From an uncultured Collinsella sp. (GTDB taxonomy: Bacteria > Actinomycetota > Coriobacteriia > Coriobacteriales > Coriobacteriaceae), in the NCBI GenBank assembly GCA_902482035.1, contig CABSYW010000003.1:11337-75336 (forward strand): DNA of 64,000 bases, written 5' to 3'. A program made the position numbers and the translations under genes. Positions 1 to 8,193 of the stretch are shown here, one piece after another. How positions within the stretch are numbered: position 1 is the stretch's first letter; each line of letters begins with the position of its first letter. The notes under the pieces were generated by a model. It saw only the letters and a list, made by a program, of their open reading frames with translations, was not told the origin of the DNA and ran no database searches.

Positions 1-1671
1 CTCAACAATTGACTTAATGCAGTTGTCCAGAATGTTGGCGTGGTCTTTAGTTGGAATGATAATTGACACGAGTGGATGGGAATCTGGCACAGCGTAGGTT
101 ACTTTATATGTAAAGGGACGACGCGCTTGTTCGACCTTCGCATTGAGCCCAAGCCTGTCCAAATGACTCTGGACCGCTTTGATACCTGCGATAGTGGCAT
201 ACGGCTTGCTATCGGCATTTGCTGCGGTGGAGGTCTCGCTTAGGCGCCAGTGATATAGAACCTTTGCAACATGATGAACTTTCCTTGCCTTTTCCACGGC
301 GTGGAGAGTCAGATTATGATCCTGTGCTCCATCGAACTCTTTCGTGTTCGGTTCTAGAGTGTCAAGCAGAGACTTACGGATGGTAAGCATATGGCAGATA
401 TAGTTATTGTTTCTGAGCAGATCGATATTGAAATCCGGCTTAAAGAACGGCTGCGCTAGCATTCCATCGGGCATGAGTTTATCTTCATCACAATAAAGAA
501 GATCGACGTCATCATTGTTTTCAATTGCCTCGGCATATGAGAACAACAAGTCCGGTTCAAGAATATCGTCATGGTCAAAGAAGCTAACGAAATCACCCGA
601 AGCGATGGCAACGCCGGCGTTTGTGTTTTCGGAAATGCCCTTATTCTCGGTAAGGTTAATTGATTTAATTCTGTTGTCGTGCGCCGTCTCCTGCTCAACG
701 CGAGCCTTTAGTTCCTGATTGTCAGGACTTGCATTAACTAGGATGAGCTCCCAGTTTGCATAAGACTGGTTTTTTACGGATTCGGCCATATCGTTAAAGA
801 ACGAAATGGGTGTGTTGTATAGAGGGACAATAATGCTGAACTTCGGAGCGCTGTTGAAGACGATTTTTCTCTGCTTCTCCAGAGCGCCGATAGTTGCCTT
901 ATGATCCGTGAACCATTCGGGGTATTCAGGGTCAAACTGCGCATGGGTAAAGAGAAAGTTGGTCTCCTCAAGAAGCAAGCCTAGCTTATCGGGTGTTAAG
1001 CAGTCGAATGCACTGAATGATGGGTGATTTTGATCGTCAATAATAAAGTAGTAACGATCGAACGCCTTTGGCATTCGAATTGAGAGCTGCGTTTCAAGCT
1101 GCTTTTTCTCAGACGTAAATCCAACGCTTGTTACATTCGAGCCGAAATTGACGATGCTCAAATTAACTTCATTAAGGGTTCGATCGAAACAACGAAGTTT
1201 GATTTGCGAGTCGCTACGATAAGGAGTTCTCACCGTGCACCTAAGGATATAGTCGCTTGAATCTTCGATGCACTGCCAGAAATCAATCGTTGCCATGTCA
1301 AACTCTGAAACGTCATCGTAGTTTCGGAGTTTGCTGCACATGTCAGGTTTAATTTTGTAGTTAAGGCGCGACTCCCATTTGATGTTCTTGCAATTGAGCG
1401 AAAGGGAGTCGCTGCTCAGGGTGCGACCGTCTTGGCCGATTTCGCTAAACTCAATTTTGATGGTGCGAGCATCGGGATCGGGGACTACAAGGACGTATGA
1501 GTTCGAGTCACAACTATTGTCCCGGAATTTTAGGAGGGATAAAGGTGAGCGGCGGTTATCGTCTGTAGCCGCCTGGGCTGTTACGCTGGAGCCTTTATGG
1601 ATGCCTTCAATCTTAAGCTGCTGGTAGATTTTCCAGTTTCCTCTGCATACTCCGGTTGTTTCGACTCGCAT
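1..1671 (-). CDS. Tandem family-2 glycosyltransferase, C-terminus off the window
   Basis: An open frame of 557 codons runs leftward from ATG at 1671 to the window edge without a stop, so the gene is partial at its 3' end. Residues 1 to about 275 have no fold I recognise. A GT-A domain follows at about 277 (KFSIIVPLYNT), with the acidic metal site FFDHDD near 364-369 and LLYCDED further on. At about 535 a second domain begins (LVSIIIPTKDH) and is cut by the window end. The tandem arrangement resembles rhamnan or O-antigen assembly glycosyltransferases that add sugars to a lipid-linked polymer in the cytoplasm. It is divergent from rfbA, which makes a rhamnose donor a likely substrate (inference). 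Base composition is clearly lower in GC than rfbA (26 G/C of 60 in line 541-600). The Shine-Dalgarno site is weak (GAAAGG). Confidence 0.85.
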   Translation of the reverse strand, partial: MRVETTGVCRGNWKIYQQLKIEGIHKGSSVTAQAATDDNRRSPLSLLKFRDNSCDSNSYVLVVPDPDARTIKIEFSEIGQDGRTLSSDSLSLNCKNIKWESRLNYKIKPDMCSKLRNYDDVSEFDMATIDFWQCIEDSSDYILRCTVRTPYRSDSQIKLRCFDRTLNEVNLSIVNFGSNVTSVGFTSEKKQLETQLSIRMPKAFDRYYFIIDDQNHPSFSAFDCLTPDKLGLLLEETNFLFTHAQFDPEYPEWFTDHKATIGALEKQRKIVFNSAPKFSIIVPLYNTPISFFNDMAESVKNQSYANWELILVNASPDNQELKARVEQETAHDNRIKSINLTENKGISENTNAGVAIASGDFVSFFDHDDILEPDLLFSYAEAIENNDDVDLLYCDEDKLMPDGMLAQPFFKPDFNIDLLRNNNYICHMLTIRKSLLDTLEPNTKEFDGAQDHNLTLHAVEKARKVHHVAKVLYHWRLSETSTAANADSKPYATIAGIKAVQSHLDRLGLNAKVEQARRPFTYKVTYAVPDSHPLVSIIIPTKDHANILDNCIKSIVE

Positions 1672-1802
1672 TGTTTGCCTTTCGTTTGTTGGACACTGCT
1701 CATTGTACTTTTTCATTTGTTGCCTCGCTAGAAATGCAGAAAGAGTTGCGTGTTTCTGCTGTCCGATTTAAATAAGAAGACGGGGAGGTTGCTGCCGGTG
1801 CG

Positions 1803-1808
1803 TATAAT
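1803..1808 (+). promoter_or_regulatory. -10-like box upstream of rfbA
   Basis: TATAAT occurs about 65 bases before the rfbA start in the divergent intergenic region. No good -35 hexamer lies at 16-18 bases, so this is only a partial promoter match. Confidence 0.35.
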
Positions 1809-1872
1809 TTAATTAACTATGCATCTGTAATCAGCGGCTTTTGCTCAACGATTGTCAATCGAGAGGATTTTT

Positions 1873-2772
1873 ATGAAAGGCATCATCCTCGCCGGCGGGT
1901 CCGGCACCCGCCTATACCCGCTCACGCTCGTGACCTCCAAGCAGCTGCTGCCGGTCTACGACAAGCCCATGATCTACTACCCGCTCAGCACCCTCATGCT
2001 GGCGGGCATCCGGGACATCCTGGTCATCTCCACGCCGACGGACCTCCCCAACTTCGAGCGCCTGCTCGGTGACGGCTCGCGCTACGGCGTCAACCTCTCC
2101 TACGCCGAGCAGCCGAGCCCCGACGGCCTGGCCCAGGCCTTCACCATCGGCGAGGAGTTCATCGCCGGCGAGCCTTGCGCGCTGGTGCTCGGCGACAACA
2201 TCTTCTACGGCAACGGCCTCAGCCGCCACCTGAAGAAGGCCGTCGAGAACGCGCAGTCGGGCCGCGCCACGGTCTTCGGCTACCACGTGGACGACTCCGA
2301 GCGCTTCGGCGTCGTGGAGTTCGACGGCGAGGGGAGGGCCGTCTCCATCGAGGAGAAGCCCGAGCGCCCCAAGAGCTCCTACGCCGTAACCGGCCTGTAC
2401 TTCTACCCGGGCGACGTGGCCGCCAAGGCGCACGAGGTGAGGCCCTCGGCCCGCGGCGAGCTGGAGATCACCACGCTCAACCAGATGTACCTGGAGGAGG
2501 GGACACTGTCCGTGGTGACCCTCGGCCGCGGCTACGCGTGGCTGGACACCGGCACCATGGAGAGCCTGCACGAGGCCGCGGAGTTCGTCCGCGCCGTGGA
2601 GCACTCCCAGGACCTGCCGGTCTCGGTCCCCGAGGAGATCGCCTGGGAGAACGGCTGGATCACGACCGCCGAGCTGGAGGAGGCCGCCAAGGCCTACGGC
2701 AAGTCGGTCTACGGCCAGCACCTGAAGAAGGTCGCCGCCGGCGAGATCGTCAACAGCCCGCGCGAGTACTAG
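1873..2772 (+). CDS. rfbA: Glucose-1-phosphate thymidylyltransferase
   Basis: RfbA (RmlA) makes dTDP-glucose from dTTP and glucose-1-phosphate, the first step to dTDP-L-rhamnose. The 299-residue protein has the nucleotidyltransferase signature GGSGTRLYPLT at residues 8-18, the LGDNIFYG metal/nucleotide motif near 110, and EKPERPKSSYAVTGLYFY later, all typical of RmlA; length is normal. ATG 1873 is chosen because GAGAGGA lies just upstream; a longer frame exists but has no ribosome site. The gene is very GC-rich (43 of 60 bases in line 2221-2280), unlike both the glycosyltransferase on its left and the pair on its right. It is followed by its own terminator, so it is probably not cotranscribed with rfbB. 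Confidence 0.96.
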   Translation: MKGIILAGGSGTRLYPLTLVTSKQLLPVYDKPMIYYPLSTLMLAGIRDILVISTPTDLPNFERLLGDGSRYGVNLSYAEQPSPDGLAQAFTIGEEFIAGEPCALVLGDNIFYGNGLSRHLKKAVENAQSGRATVFGYHVDDSERFGVVEFDGEGRAVSIEEKPERPKSSYAVTGLYFYPGDVAAKAHEVRPSARGELEITTLNQMYLEEGTLSVVTLGRGYAWLDTGTMESLHEAAEFVRAVEHSQDLPVSVPEEIAWENGWITTAELEEAAKAYGKSVYGQHLKKVAAGEIVNSPREY

Positions 2773-2792
2773 CGCAAGCTTGTTTTCTTTCA

Positions 2793-2823
2793 GGGGTCAC
2801 CGTTTATCTGGTGGCCCCTTTCG
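2793..2823 (+). terminator. Rho-independent terminator after rfbA
   Basis: A 9-bp stem, GGGGTCACC (2793-2801) with GGTGGCCCC (2810-2818) including one G-T pair, has an 8-base loop and is followed by a short T-rich stretch. It separates rfbA from the next gene pair. Confidence 0.65.
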
Positions 2824-2867
2824 TTATGATTACGTTGACCATAAAGACAATATGATTGGGAGTGGAT

Positions 2868-3305
2868 GTGTTAAGCGTCTACTTTGGCGATATGCCAGAA
2901 GCGATTTACAACACAGCGACATATTTCAAAAACTCTTACCGGTCTTCTTGGATTACGGATCCCTATGCAGTCTCGATAATTAAAGATGTCGATCGATCGG
3001 TTGTTGTCTCCGAAAACGTCATCGAAAGCCCTGTGCTTGGATCCATCTCCCCACTCCAGCTTTCTGGTGGCGTGAAAACGCTGCTGCTTATGAGATTTGA
3101 TCGTAAGCATATTTTTAACGCTTCTACCTGTGGTGACAACTGTGCCAAGTGGATTCTCGACATGGCGAAAGACCGCAAGCTCGTTGTGAATCTCTATCAT
3201 GTGATGGACTTTGGCCGCGAGGATTTTAAAATCAAAGTCGTGAACAGCGGCCGAATCGTTCATAACATGGCCGAATTGATTCACGAGTCGATTCCGTATC
3301 TGTAG
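2868..3305 (+). CDS. DUF4869-like protein of unknown function
   Basis: This 145-residue protein starts MLSVYFGDMPEAIYN and carries NASTCGDNCAKW with Cys88 and Cys92, then HVMDFG and IVHNM. From memory this matches the Pfam family DUF4869, which has no assigned function; that assignment needs a profile search. I chose GTG 2868 because GGGAG at 2858-2862 sits five bases upstream and family members begin ML-VYFGDM; TTG 2856 lies inside that ribosome site. It has no signal peptide or membrane segment, so it is cytoplasmic. It is the first gene of a two-gene unit with a P-loop ATPase that follows almost without a gap. Composition is much lower in GC than the surrounding rfb genes, suggesting separate acquisition. 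Confidence 0.7.
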   Translation: MLSVYFGDMPEAIYNTATYFKNSYRSSWITDPYAVSIIKDVDRSVVVSENVIESPVLGSISPLQLSGGVKTLLLMRFDRKHIFNASTCGDNCAKWILDMAKDRKLVVNLYHVMDFGREDFKIKVVNSGRIVHNMAELIHESIPYL

Positions 3306-3314
3306 GTGCTGCTT

Positions 3315-4289
3315 ATGAACGGTTCGCATCTTGTTAAGATTTCCCGCCGTAGGGGAACCAAGTACACATTTACCATCAAGCGGAACATCACTATTGTGCG
3401 TGGCGATAGCGGCACGGGTAAGACGACGCTGTTTGACATGGTCGCAGACTACATGCGAACGGGCGAGCAGTCGGGCGTTTCCTTGCAATGCGATTGTCCC
3501 TGTGTCGCCTTGACCGATTATGATTGGCGAAACCAGCTTTCGTCCGTTCATGACTCGATTGTATTTGTCGATGAGGGCTTAAAAGAGATCCATTCTGATG
3601 AGTTTGCCCATCATGTGCTGTATTCCTCGAATTATTTCGTGCTGATCTCAAGGGCTGATTTCCCCAATCTTCCGTATAGCGTGGATGAGATTTACAAGAT
3701 TAAGACGAGCGGAAAATACCATTCTTTCGTCCCTGTTTATCAAGATCGCGGGAATCATCGTTATGCTATTTCCCGGTCGGCGCCAAAACAGGACTTTTCT
3801 ATCCTTCTATGCGAGGACAGTAAGTCTGGTTTTCAGTTCTTTAAACGGCATTTTGCTGACAGTGAGCTTACCTGTACTTCGGCCATGACGAACAGCGCGA
3901 TTTTGGGCTGGTTGGATCAGCATCTCGACGATCGCGTGTTTGTTGTCGCGGACGGGGCGGCATTTGGGTGCTATGCGGACCGCGTCCTTAAGCTGCAAGA
4001 CATTCACCGCGATACTGTTACGGTTTGTCTTCCCGAGTCGTTCGAATGGCTTCTGCTGAGCTCCGGCGTAATTTCAGGGCTAGATGCCAAAGCAGTTCTG
4101 CAAGAGCCGGAAGCGTTTGCAGACAGTGAGAAGTTTAAAAGCTGGGAGGACTTCTTCTATAAGTACTTACGCGATAAAACTGGGAATTCGGTCTTCCGGT
4201 ACGACAAAGACTGCATTCCGGAGGCGTTTTGTAGGGGAAGTAATTCTGCGAAGGTTATGGCTCTTATCGCGTGCCGAAATGTCCGATAG
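3315..4289 (+). CDS. P-loop ATPase, partner of DUF4869-like protein
   Basis: A 324-residue protein with a clear Walker A, GDSGTGKTT at 30-38, directly after a short beta hairpin (YTFTIKRNITIVRG), and a Walker B, IVFVDE at 82-87, so it should bind and hydrolyse ATP. A strand FVLISR follows, like a sensor-1 region. The C-terminal half has ILLCEDSKSG and later VVADGAAFG, which vaguely resemble the Glu and Asp motifs of a degenerate TOPRIM domain; this is speculative. ATG 3315 is preferred because TAGGTG at 3303-3308 overlaps the upstream stop and lies six bases before it; GTG 3306 is the alternative. The unit lies between rfbA and rfbB and has low GC (26 of 60 in line 3661-3720). Function is unknown; a defence-type ATPase or a regulator of surface polymer are both possible. 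Confidence 0.75.
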   Translation: MNGSHLVKISRRRGTKYTFTIKRNITIVRGDSGTGKTTLFDMVADYMRTGEQSGVSLQCDCPCVALTDYDWRNQLSSVHDSIVFVDEGLKEIHSDEFAHHVLYSSNYFVLISRADFPNLPYSVDEIYKIKTSGKYHSFVPVYQDRGNHRYAISRSAPKQDFSILLCEDSKSGFQFFKRHFADSELTCTSAMTNSAILGWLDQHLDDRVFVVADGAAFGCYADRVLKLQDIHRDTVTVCLPESFEWLLLSSGVISGLDAKAVLQEPEAFADSEKFKSWEDFFYKYLRDKTGNSVFRYDKDCIPEAFCRGSNSAKVMALIACRNVR

Positions 4290-4364
4290 TTTTGTTGAAT
4301 AGTGTCGCGGCATCACTTCCTGCGGCATACTAAAGAAGCTGTACATGCTTCAGATTGGATTTTC

Positions 4365-5384
4365 ATGTCTGAGATCTTCAAACCCAAGAACATCATCGTC
4401 ACGGGCGGCTGCGGCTTCATCGGCAGCAACTTCGTGCACTACGTGGTCAACAACCACCCCGGGGTGCACGTGACCGTCCTGGACAAGCTGACCTACGCCG
4501 GCAACCCCGAGAACATCGCGGGGCTGCCGACGGACCGCGTGGAGCTCGTCGTCGGCGACATCTGCGACGCTGGGCTGCTCGATGAATTGGTCCCCGGCCA
4601 CGACGCGATCGTCCACTACGCCGCCGAGAGCCACAACGACAACTCCATCGCCGACCCCGAGCCGTTCCTGCGCACCAACGTGGAGGGCACCTTCCGCCTG
4701 CTGGAGGCCGTCCGCAAGCACGGCGTCCGCTACCACCACGTCTCCACCGACGAGGTCTACGGCGACCTGGCGCTCGACGACCCGGCGAAGTTCACCGAGG
4801 AGACGCCGTATCACCCGTCCTCTCCGTACAGCTCGACCAAGGCTTCCTCCGACATGCTCGTCCGAGCGTGGACCCGCACCTACGGGCTTCGCACCACGAT
4901 CTCCAACTGCTCCAACAACTACGGCCCCTACCAGCACGTGGAGAAGTTCATCCCCAGGCAGATCACCAACATCGTCGATGGCGTGCGCCCCAAGCTCTAC
5001 GGCCGCGGCGAGAACGTCCGCGACTGGATCCACACCGAGGACCACTCCAGCGCCGTCTGGGACATCCTCACGAAGGGGCGCATGGGGGAGACCTACCTCA
5101 TCGGAGCCGACGGGGAGAGGAACAACATCACCGTGCTCCGCATGATCCTGGAGGCCATGGGGCGCGACCCCGAGGACTTCGACTGGGTCGCCGACCGCCC
5201 CGGCCACGACCGCCGCTACGCCATCGACTCCACCAAGCTCCAGCGCGAGCTGGGCTGGAGGCCGGCGCACACCGACTTCGCCGAGGGCCTGAAGCGGACC
5301 ATCGACTGGTACGTCGCCAACGAGTCCTGGTGGCGCCCGGCCAAGGAGGCCACCGAGGCGCGCTACCGCGCCCAGGGGCAGTAG
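4365..5384 (+). CDS. rfbB: dTDP-glucose 4,6-dehydratase
   Basis: RfbB (RmlB) converts dTDP-glucose to dTDP-4-keto-6-deoxyglucose. The 339-residue protein is an extended short-chain dehydrogenase: NAD-binding GGCGFIGSNF at 14-23, the catalytic-loop motif STDEVYG, and the YSSTKAS catalytic Tyr/Lys motif near 155-162; ENVRDWIH is also typical of RmlB. ATG 4365 gives the normal family length; an upstream in-frame extension to 4302 has no family support. The gene returns to the high GC of rfbA after the low-GC pair, which suggests the pair was inserted into an ancestral rfbA-rfbB arrangement (inference). It is followed by a long GC-rich inverted repeat before rfbCD. Confidence 0.96.
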   Translation: MSEIFKPKNIIVTGGCGFIGSNFVHYVVNNHPGVHVTVLDKLTYAGNPENIAGLPTDRVELVVGDICDAGLLDELVPGHDAIVHYAAESHNDNSIADPEPFLRTNVEGTFRLLEAVRKHGVRYHHVSTDEVYGDLALDDPAKFTEETPYHPSSPYSSTKASSDMLVRAWTRTYGLRTTISNCSNNYGPYQHVEKFIPRQITNIVDGVRPKLYGRGENVRDWIHTEDHSSAVWDILTKGRMGETYLIGADGERNNITVLRMILEAMGRDPEDFDWVADRPGHDRRYAIDSTKLQRELGWRPAHTDFAEGLKRTIDWYVANESWWRPAKEATEARYRAQGQ

Positions 5385-5410
5385 GCCGAACCCCGGCGAA
5401 CCGCACCGCG

Positions 5411-5469
5411 GGGCGCCCGCGCGGGGCCGCAGGGCATGGGGATGATCCTGCGTCCCCGCGCGGGCGCCC
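5411..5469. repeat. 16-bp perfect GC-rich inverted repeat between rfbB and rfbCD
   Basis: GGGCGCCCGCGCGGGG at 5411-5426 is the exact reverse complement of 5454-5469, with a 27-base loop. It lies in the 120-base gap between rfbB and rfbCD and has no T-run, so it is not a standard terminator. It could stabilise or process the rfbB mRNA 3' end, or modulate rfbCD translation. Confidence 0.8.
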
Positions 5470-5504
5470 GCAACCTGAACCTCTTCGATAGGAGCTTTTC
5501 CCAC

Positions 5505-6959
5505 ATGGCAGACATCGCATTCGAGAAGGACCTCTCCGTCGCCGAGACCGGCATCGGGGGCCTGAAGGTCGTCGACCTCGCCGTCCACGGCGACTCGCGC
5601 GGCTGGTTCAAGGAGAACTGGCAGCGCGCCAAGATGACCGCCCTGGGCATCCCGGACCTCAAGGTCGTCCAGAACAACATCTCCTACAACGACAGCCGCG
5701 GCGTCACCCGCGGCATCCACGCCGAGCCCTGGGACAAGTTCATCTCCGTGGCCCGCGGCTCGGTATTCGGCGCCTGGGTGGACCTGCGCGAGGGCAGCGC
5801 CACCTACGGCAAGGTCTACACGACAGTCCTGGACCCCTCCAGGGCCATCTACGTCCCGCGCGGCGTGGGCAACTCCTTCCAGGCGCTCGAGGACGGCACC
5901 GCCTACACCTACCTGGTGGACGCCCACTGGTCCCTCGAGTTGAAGAAGACGTACACCTTCGTGAACCTCGCCGACCCCGAGCTTAACATCCAGTGGCCCA
6001 TCCCGCTCGAGCAGGCCACCGTCTCCGAGGCCGACCTCAACCACCCGATGCTCAAGGACGTCGTCCCCATGGCGCCCAAGAGGACGCTCGTCACCGGCTG
6101 CAACGGGCAGCTGGGCCGCGCGGTCCGCGCGCTGGCCGAGGAGCGCGGCGTGGCGAAGGACTTCGACTTCTGCGACATCGACACCTTCGACATGTCCGAC
6201 CCGGACGCCTACGCGCAGTACGACTGGTCGCTCTACGGCACCGTCATCAACTGCGGCGCCTACACGGCGGTAGATAAGGCGGTGACTCCCGAGGGCCGCG
6301 CCACCGCCTGGAAGGCCAACGCCACCGGCCCGGCCCTGCTCGCCCGCACCTGCTCCGAGCACGGGATCACCCTCGTGCACGTGTCCTCCGACTACGTCTT
6401 CGACGGCACGGCCGAGGTCCATACCGAGGACGAGCCCCTCAGCCCGCTGTCCGTCTACGGCCAGACCAAGGCCGCCGGCGACATCGCCGTGGCCGGGTGC
6501 CCGCGCCACTACATCATGCGCAGCTCCTGGGTCATCGGCGAGGGGCACAACTTCGTCAAGACCATGAGGGCGCTCTCCGACCGCGTCGCCGACCCGGAGG
6601 ACAAGTTGGAGCAGGTCACCGTCGTGGACGACCAGCTGGGCCGCCTGACCTTCACGCGCGACATGGCCGAGGCCATCTTCCACGTGCTGGGGACGCACGC
6701 CCCCTACGGCACCTACGACTGCACCGGCTCCGGCGCCGTGAAGAGCTGGGCGGACATCGCCCGCGCCGTCTTCGAGGCCGCCAACGGCAACGGGGACAGG
6801 GTCGTGCCGGTATCGACCGCCGACTACTACGCGAGCGCCGAGGGCCCCGTCGCCCCGCGCCCGGTCCACTCCGCGCTCGACCTGTCCAAGCTCGAGGCTG
6901 CCGGCTTCTACATGCCCGACTGGGAGGAAGAGCTGGGGGAGTACATCAAGACGCTCTAG
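5505..6959 (+). CDS. rfbCD: Bifunctional dTDP-4-dehydrorhamnose 3,5-epimerase / reductase
   Basis: One 484-residue chain carries the last two steps of dTDP-L-rhamnose synthesis. Residues 1 to about 188 are the RmlC cupin: VTRGIHAEPWDKF near 69-81 holds the catalytic His, with VDLREGS and YVPRGVGNSFQ strands. From about 190 an RmlD short-chain reductase begins (TLVTGCNGQLGRAV), with SSDYVFDG and YGQTKAAGD containing the catalytic Tyr and Lys near 318 and 322, and RSSWVIGEG. Fusing the enzymes could channel the keto-sugar intermediate. ATG 5505 has ATAGGAG ten bases upstream and starts MADIAFEKD; an in-frame extension into the GC-rich hairpin looks non-coding. High GC matches rfbA and rfbB. Confidence 0.94.
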   Translation: MADIAFEKDLSVAETGIGGLKVVDLAVHGDSRGWFKENWQRAKMTALGIPDLKVVQNNISYNDSRGVTRGIHAEPWDKFISVARGSVFGAWVDLREGSATYGKVYTTVLDPSRAIYVPRGVGNSFQALEDGTAYTYLVDAHWSLELKKTYTFVNLADPELNIQWPIPLEQATVSEADLNHPMLKDVVPMAPKRTLVTGCNGQLGRAVRALAEERGVAKDFDFCDIDTFDMSDPDAYAQYDWSLYGTVINCGAYTAVDKAVTPEGRATAWKANATGPALLARTCSEHGITLVHVSSDYVFDGTAEVHTEDEPLSPLSVYGQTKAAGDIAVAGCPRHYIMRSSWVIGEGHNFVKTMRALSDRVADPEDKLEQVTVVDDQLGRLTFTRDMAEAIFHVLGTHAPYGTYDCTGSGAVKSWADIARAVFEAANGNGDRVVPVSTADYYASAEGPVAPRPVHSALDLSKLEAAGFYMPDWEEELGEYIKTL

Positions 6960-6981
6960 CCGCTATTAACTTTTCGAGAGT

Positions 6982-7015
6982 AAAAGCCGCCGTTCTTTAA
7001 CGGCGGCTTTTCTTG
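6982..7015. terminator. Bidirectional terminator between rfbCD and convergent glycosyltransferase
   Basis: A perfect 13-bp stem, arms 6982-6994 and 6999-7011, has loop CTTT, A residues on the left and TTTT on the right, so it can terminate both rfbCD and the converging gene. Confidence 0.85.
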
Positions 7016-7061
7016 TTGGTGGCTATCTGCGCAGTGGTGCCAATAGTATTTTGCGGAAGAT

Positions 7062-8033
7062 CTACCTCTCGCTTGGCATGGAAGTAGGGTGGCCGGGCTG
7101 GTCGTCGTAGGCGTATTTGCTGTACACGTTGACCTCCCACTGCTTTTTTTCGACCTTTGCTACAGAATCTAGGATGAAGCCGGTCGCAAGGCTCAGGCCG
7201 CACAGGAACATAAACGAGGCGGCGAGCATAGCGGTGGGGAAGCGCGGGACGAGGCCGGTCTGGAAATATTCGACAACGATGGGCATGCCCAGGGCGAGGC
7301 CGAATACCGCGAACAGAAGCGCAACGAGGCTGAAGAACTTCAGCGGGCGGTAGTCCTTGAACAGCGTGCCGATCATCGCAACGACTTTAATGCCGTCGCT
7401 CACGGTGTTGAGTTTGGACTCGGAACCCTCGGGACGGTCGCGGTACTCGATGGGCACATCTTTGATGCGCCAGCGGTGGTCGACGGCGTGGATCGAGAGC
7501 TCGGTTTCGATCTGAAAGCCCTCGGAAAGCACTGGGAAGGTTTTAACGAACGGGCGGCTCATGGCGCGGTAGCCGGTCATGACGTCATCGAAGCTGTAGC
7601 CATAGATCCACTTGATCATGGCGCGGACCAGGTTGTTGCCAAAGCCGTGGAAGGCGCGCTTGTTTTCCTCGGCGTAGGTGCCGTTTGAAAGGCGATCGCC
7701 TACGGTCATGTCGGCCGTACCGTTAAGGATGGGCTCGCAGAGGGCCTTGGCCGCCTCGGCGGGGTAGGTGTCGTCGCCGTCGACCATCAGGTAGCAATCG
7801 GCGTCGATGTCGCGAAACATCTGGCGGCATACGTTGCCCTTTCCCTGACGGGGCTCAAAGCGGACCGTGGCGCCGTGCCCGGTGGCGATGCGTGAGGTAT
7901 CGTCTGACGAGTTGTTGTCATAGAAATAGACCATCGCTTGCGGAAGCTCGCGGTGAAAGTCGTCGATGACTTTGCCGATCGTGGGCGCTTCGTTGTAGCA
8001 GGGGATGATGACGGCGATGGATTCAGAATTCAC
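7062..8033 (-). CDS. Polyprenyl-phosphate sugar transferase, GT2 DPM1-like
   Basis: A 323-residue family-2 glycosyltransferase of the dolichyl-phosphate-mannose-synthase type. It has AVIIPCYNEAPTIGKVIDDF at the N-terminus, the acidic metal site MVDGDDTYP near 95-103, and DVMTGYRAMSRPF, a strong DPM1/GtrB signature. Two hydrophobic segments at about 235-257 and 270-295 anchor it in the membrane. It probably loads a sugar onto undecaprenyl phosphate for transfer to a wall or surface polymer. ATG 8033 is preceded by AAGGAG. It is convergent with rfbCD and divergent from the polysaccharide ABC exporter. The sugar cannot be told from sequence. Confidence 0.9.
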   Translation of the reverse strand: MNSESIAVIIPCYNEAPTIGKVIDDFHRELPQAMVYFYDNNSSDDTSRIATGHGATVRFEPRQGKGNVCRQMFRDIDADCYLMVDGDDTYPAEAAKALCEPILNGTADMTVGDRLSNGTYAEENKRAFHGFGNNLVRAMIKWIYGYSFDDVMTGYRAMSRPFVKTFPVLSEGFQIETELSIHAVDHRWRIKDVPIEYRDRPEGSESKLNTVSDGIKVVAMIGTLFKDYRPLKFFSLVALLFAVFGLALGMPIVVEYFQTGLVPRFPTAMLAASFMFLCGLSLATGFILDSVAKVEKKQWEVNVYSKYAYDDQPGHPTSMPSER

Positions 8034-8193
8034 TCAATGCTCCTTATACGTTCAATCCTTGAAAGTATAGCCGTTTGGGCTTGGCATCCTAAGATGTGGG
8101 TTAGTTCTCCAGTTTTGTTGCGCGAATCGTTTGCATGGCCGTCGGGTCTATACTGTTCGTTTGTCAACGATTACGAGTAAAGGAGTTGCATCC

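Noticed and set aside
2835..2856. TTGACC and TATGAT upstream of the DUF4869-like gene as a promoter
   Set aside because: The spacer is only 10 bases, so the pair cannot work as a standard promoter.
4350..6869. Very long open frame (839 codons) on the minus strand opposite rfbB-rfbCD
   Set aside because: It is the antisense shadow of GC-rich coding genes; composition is Val/Gly/Ala/Arg-rich and no domain is seen.
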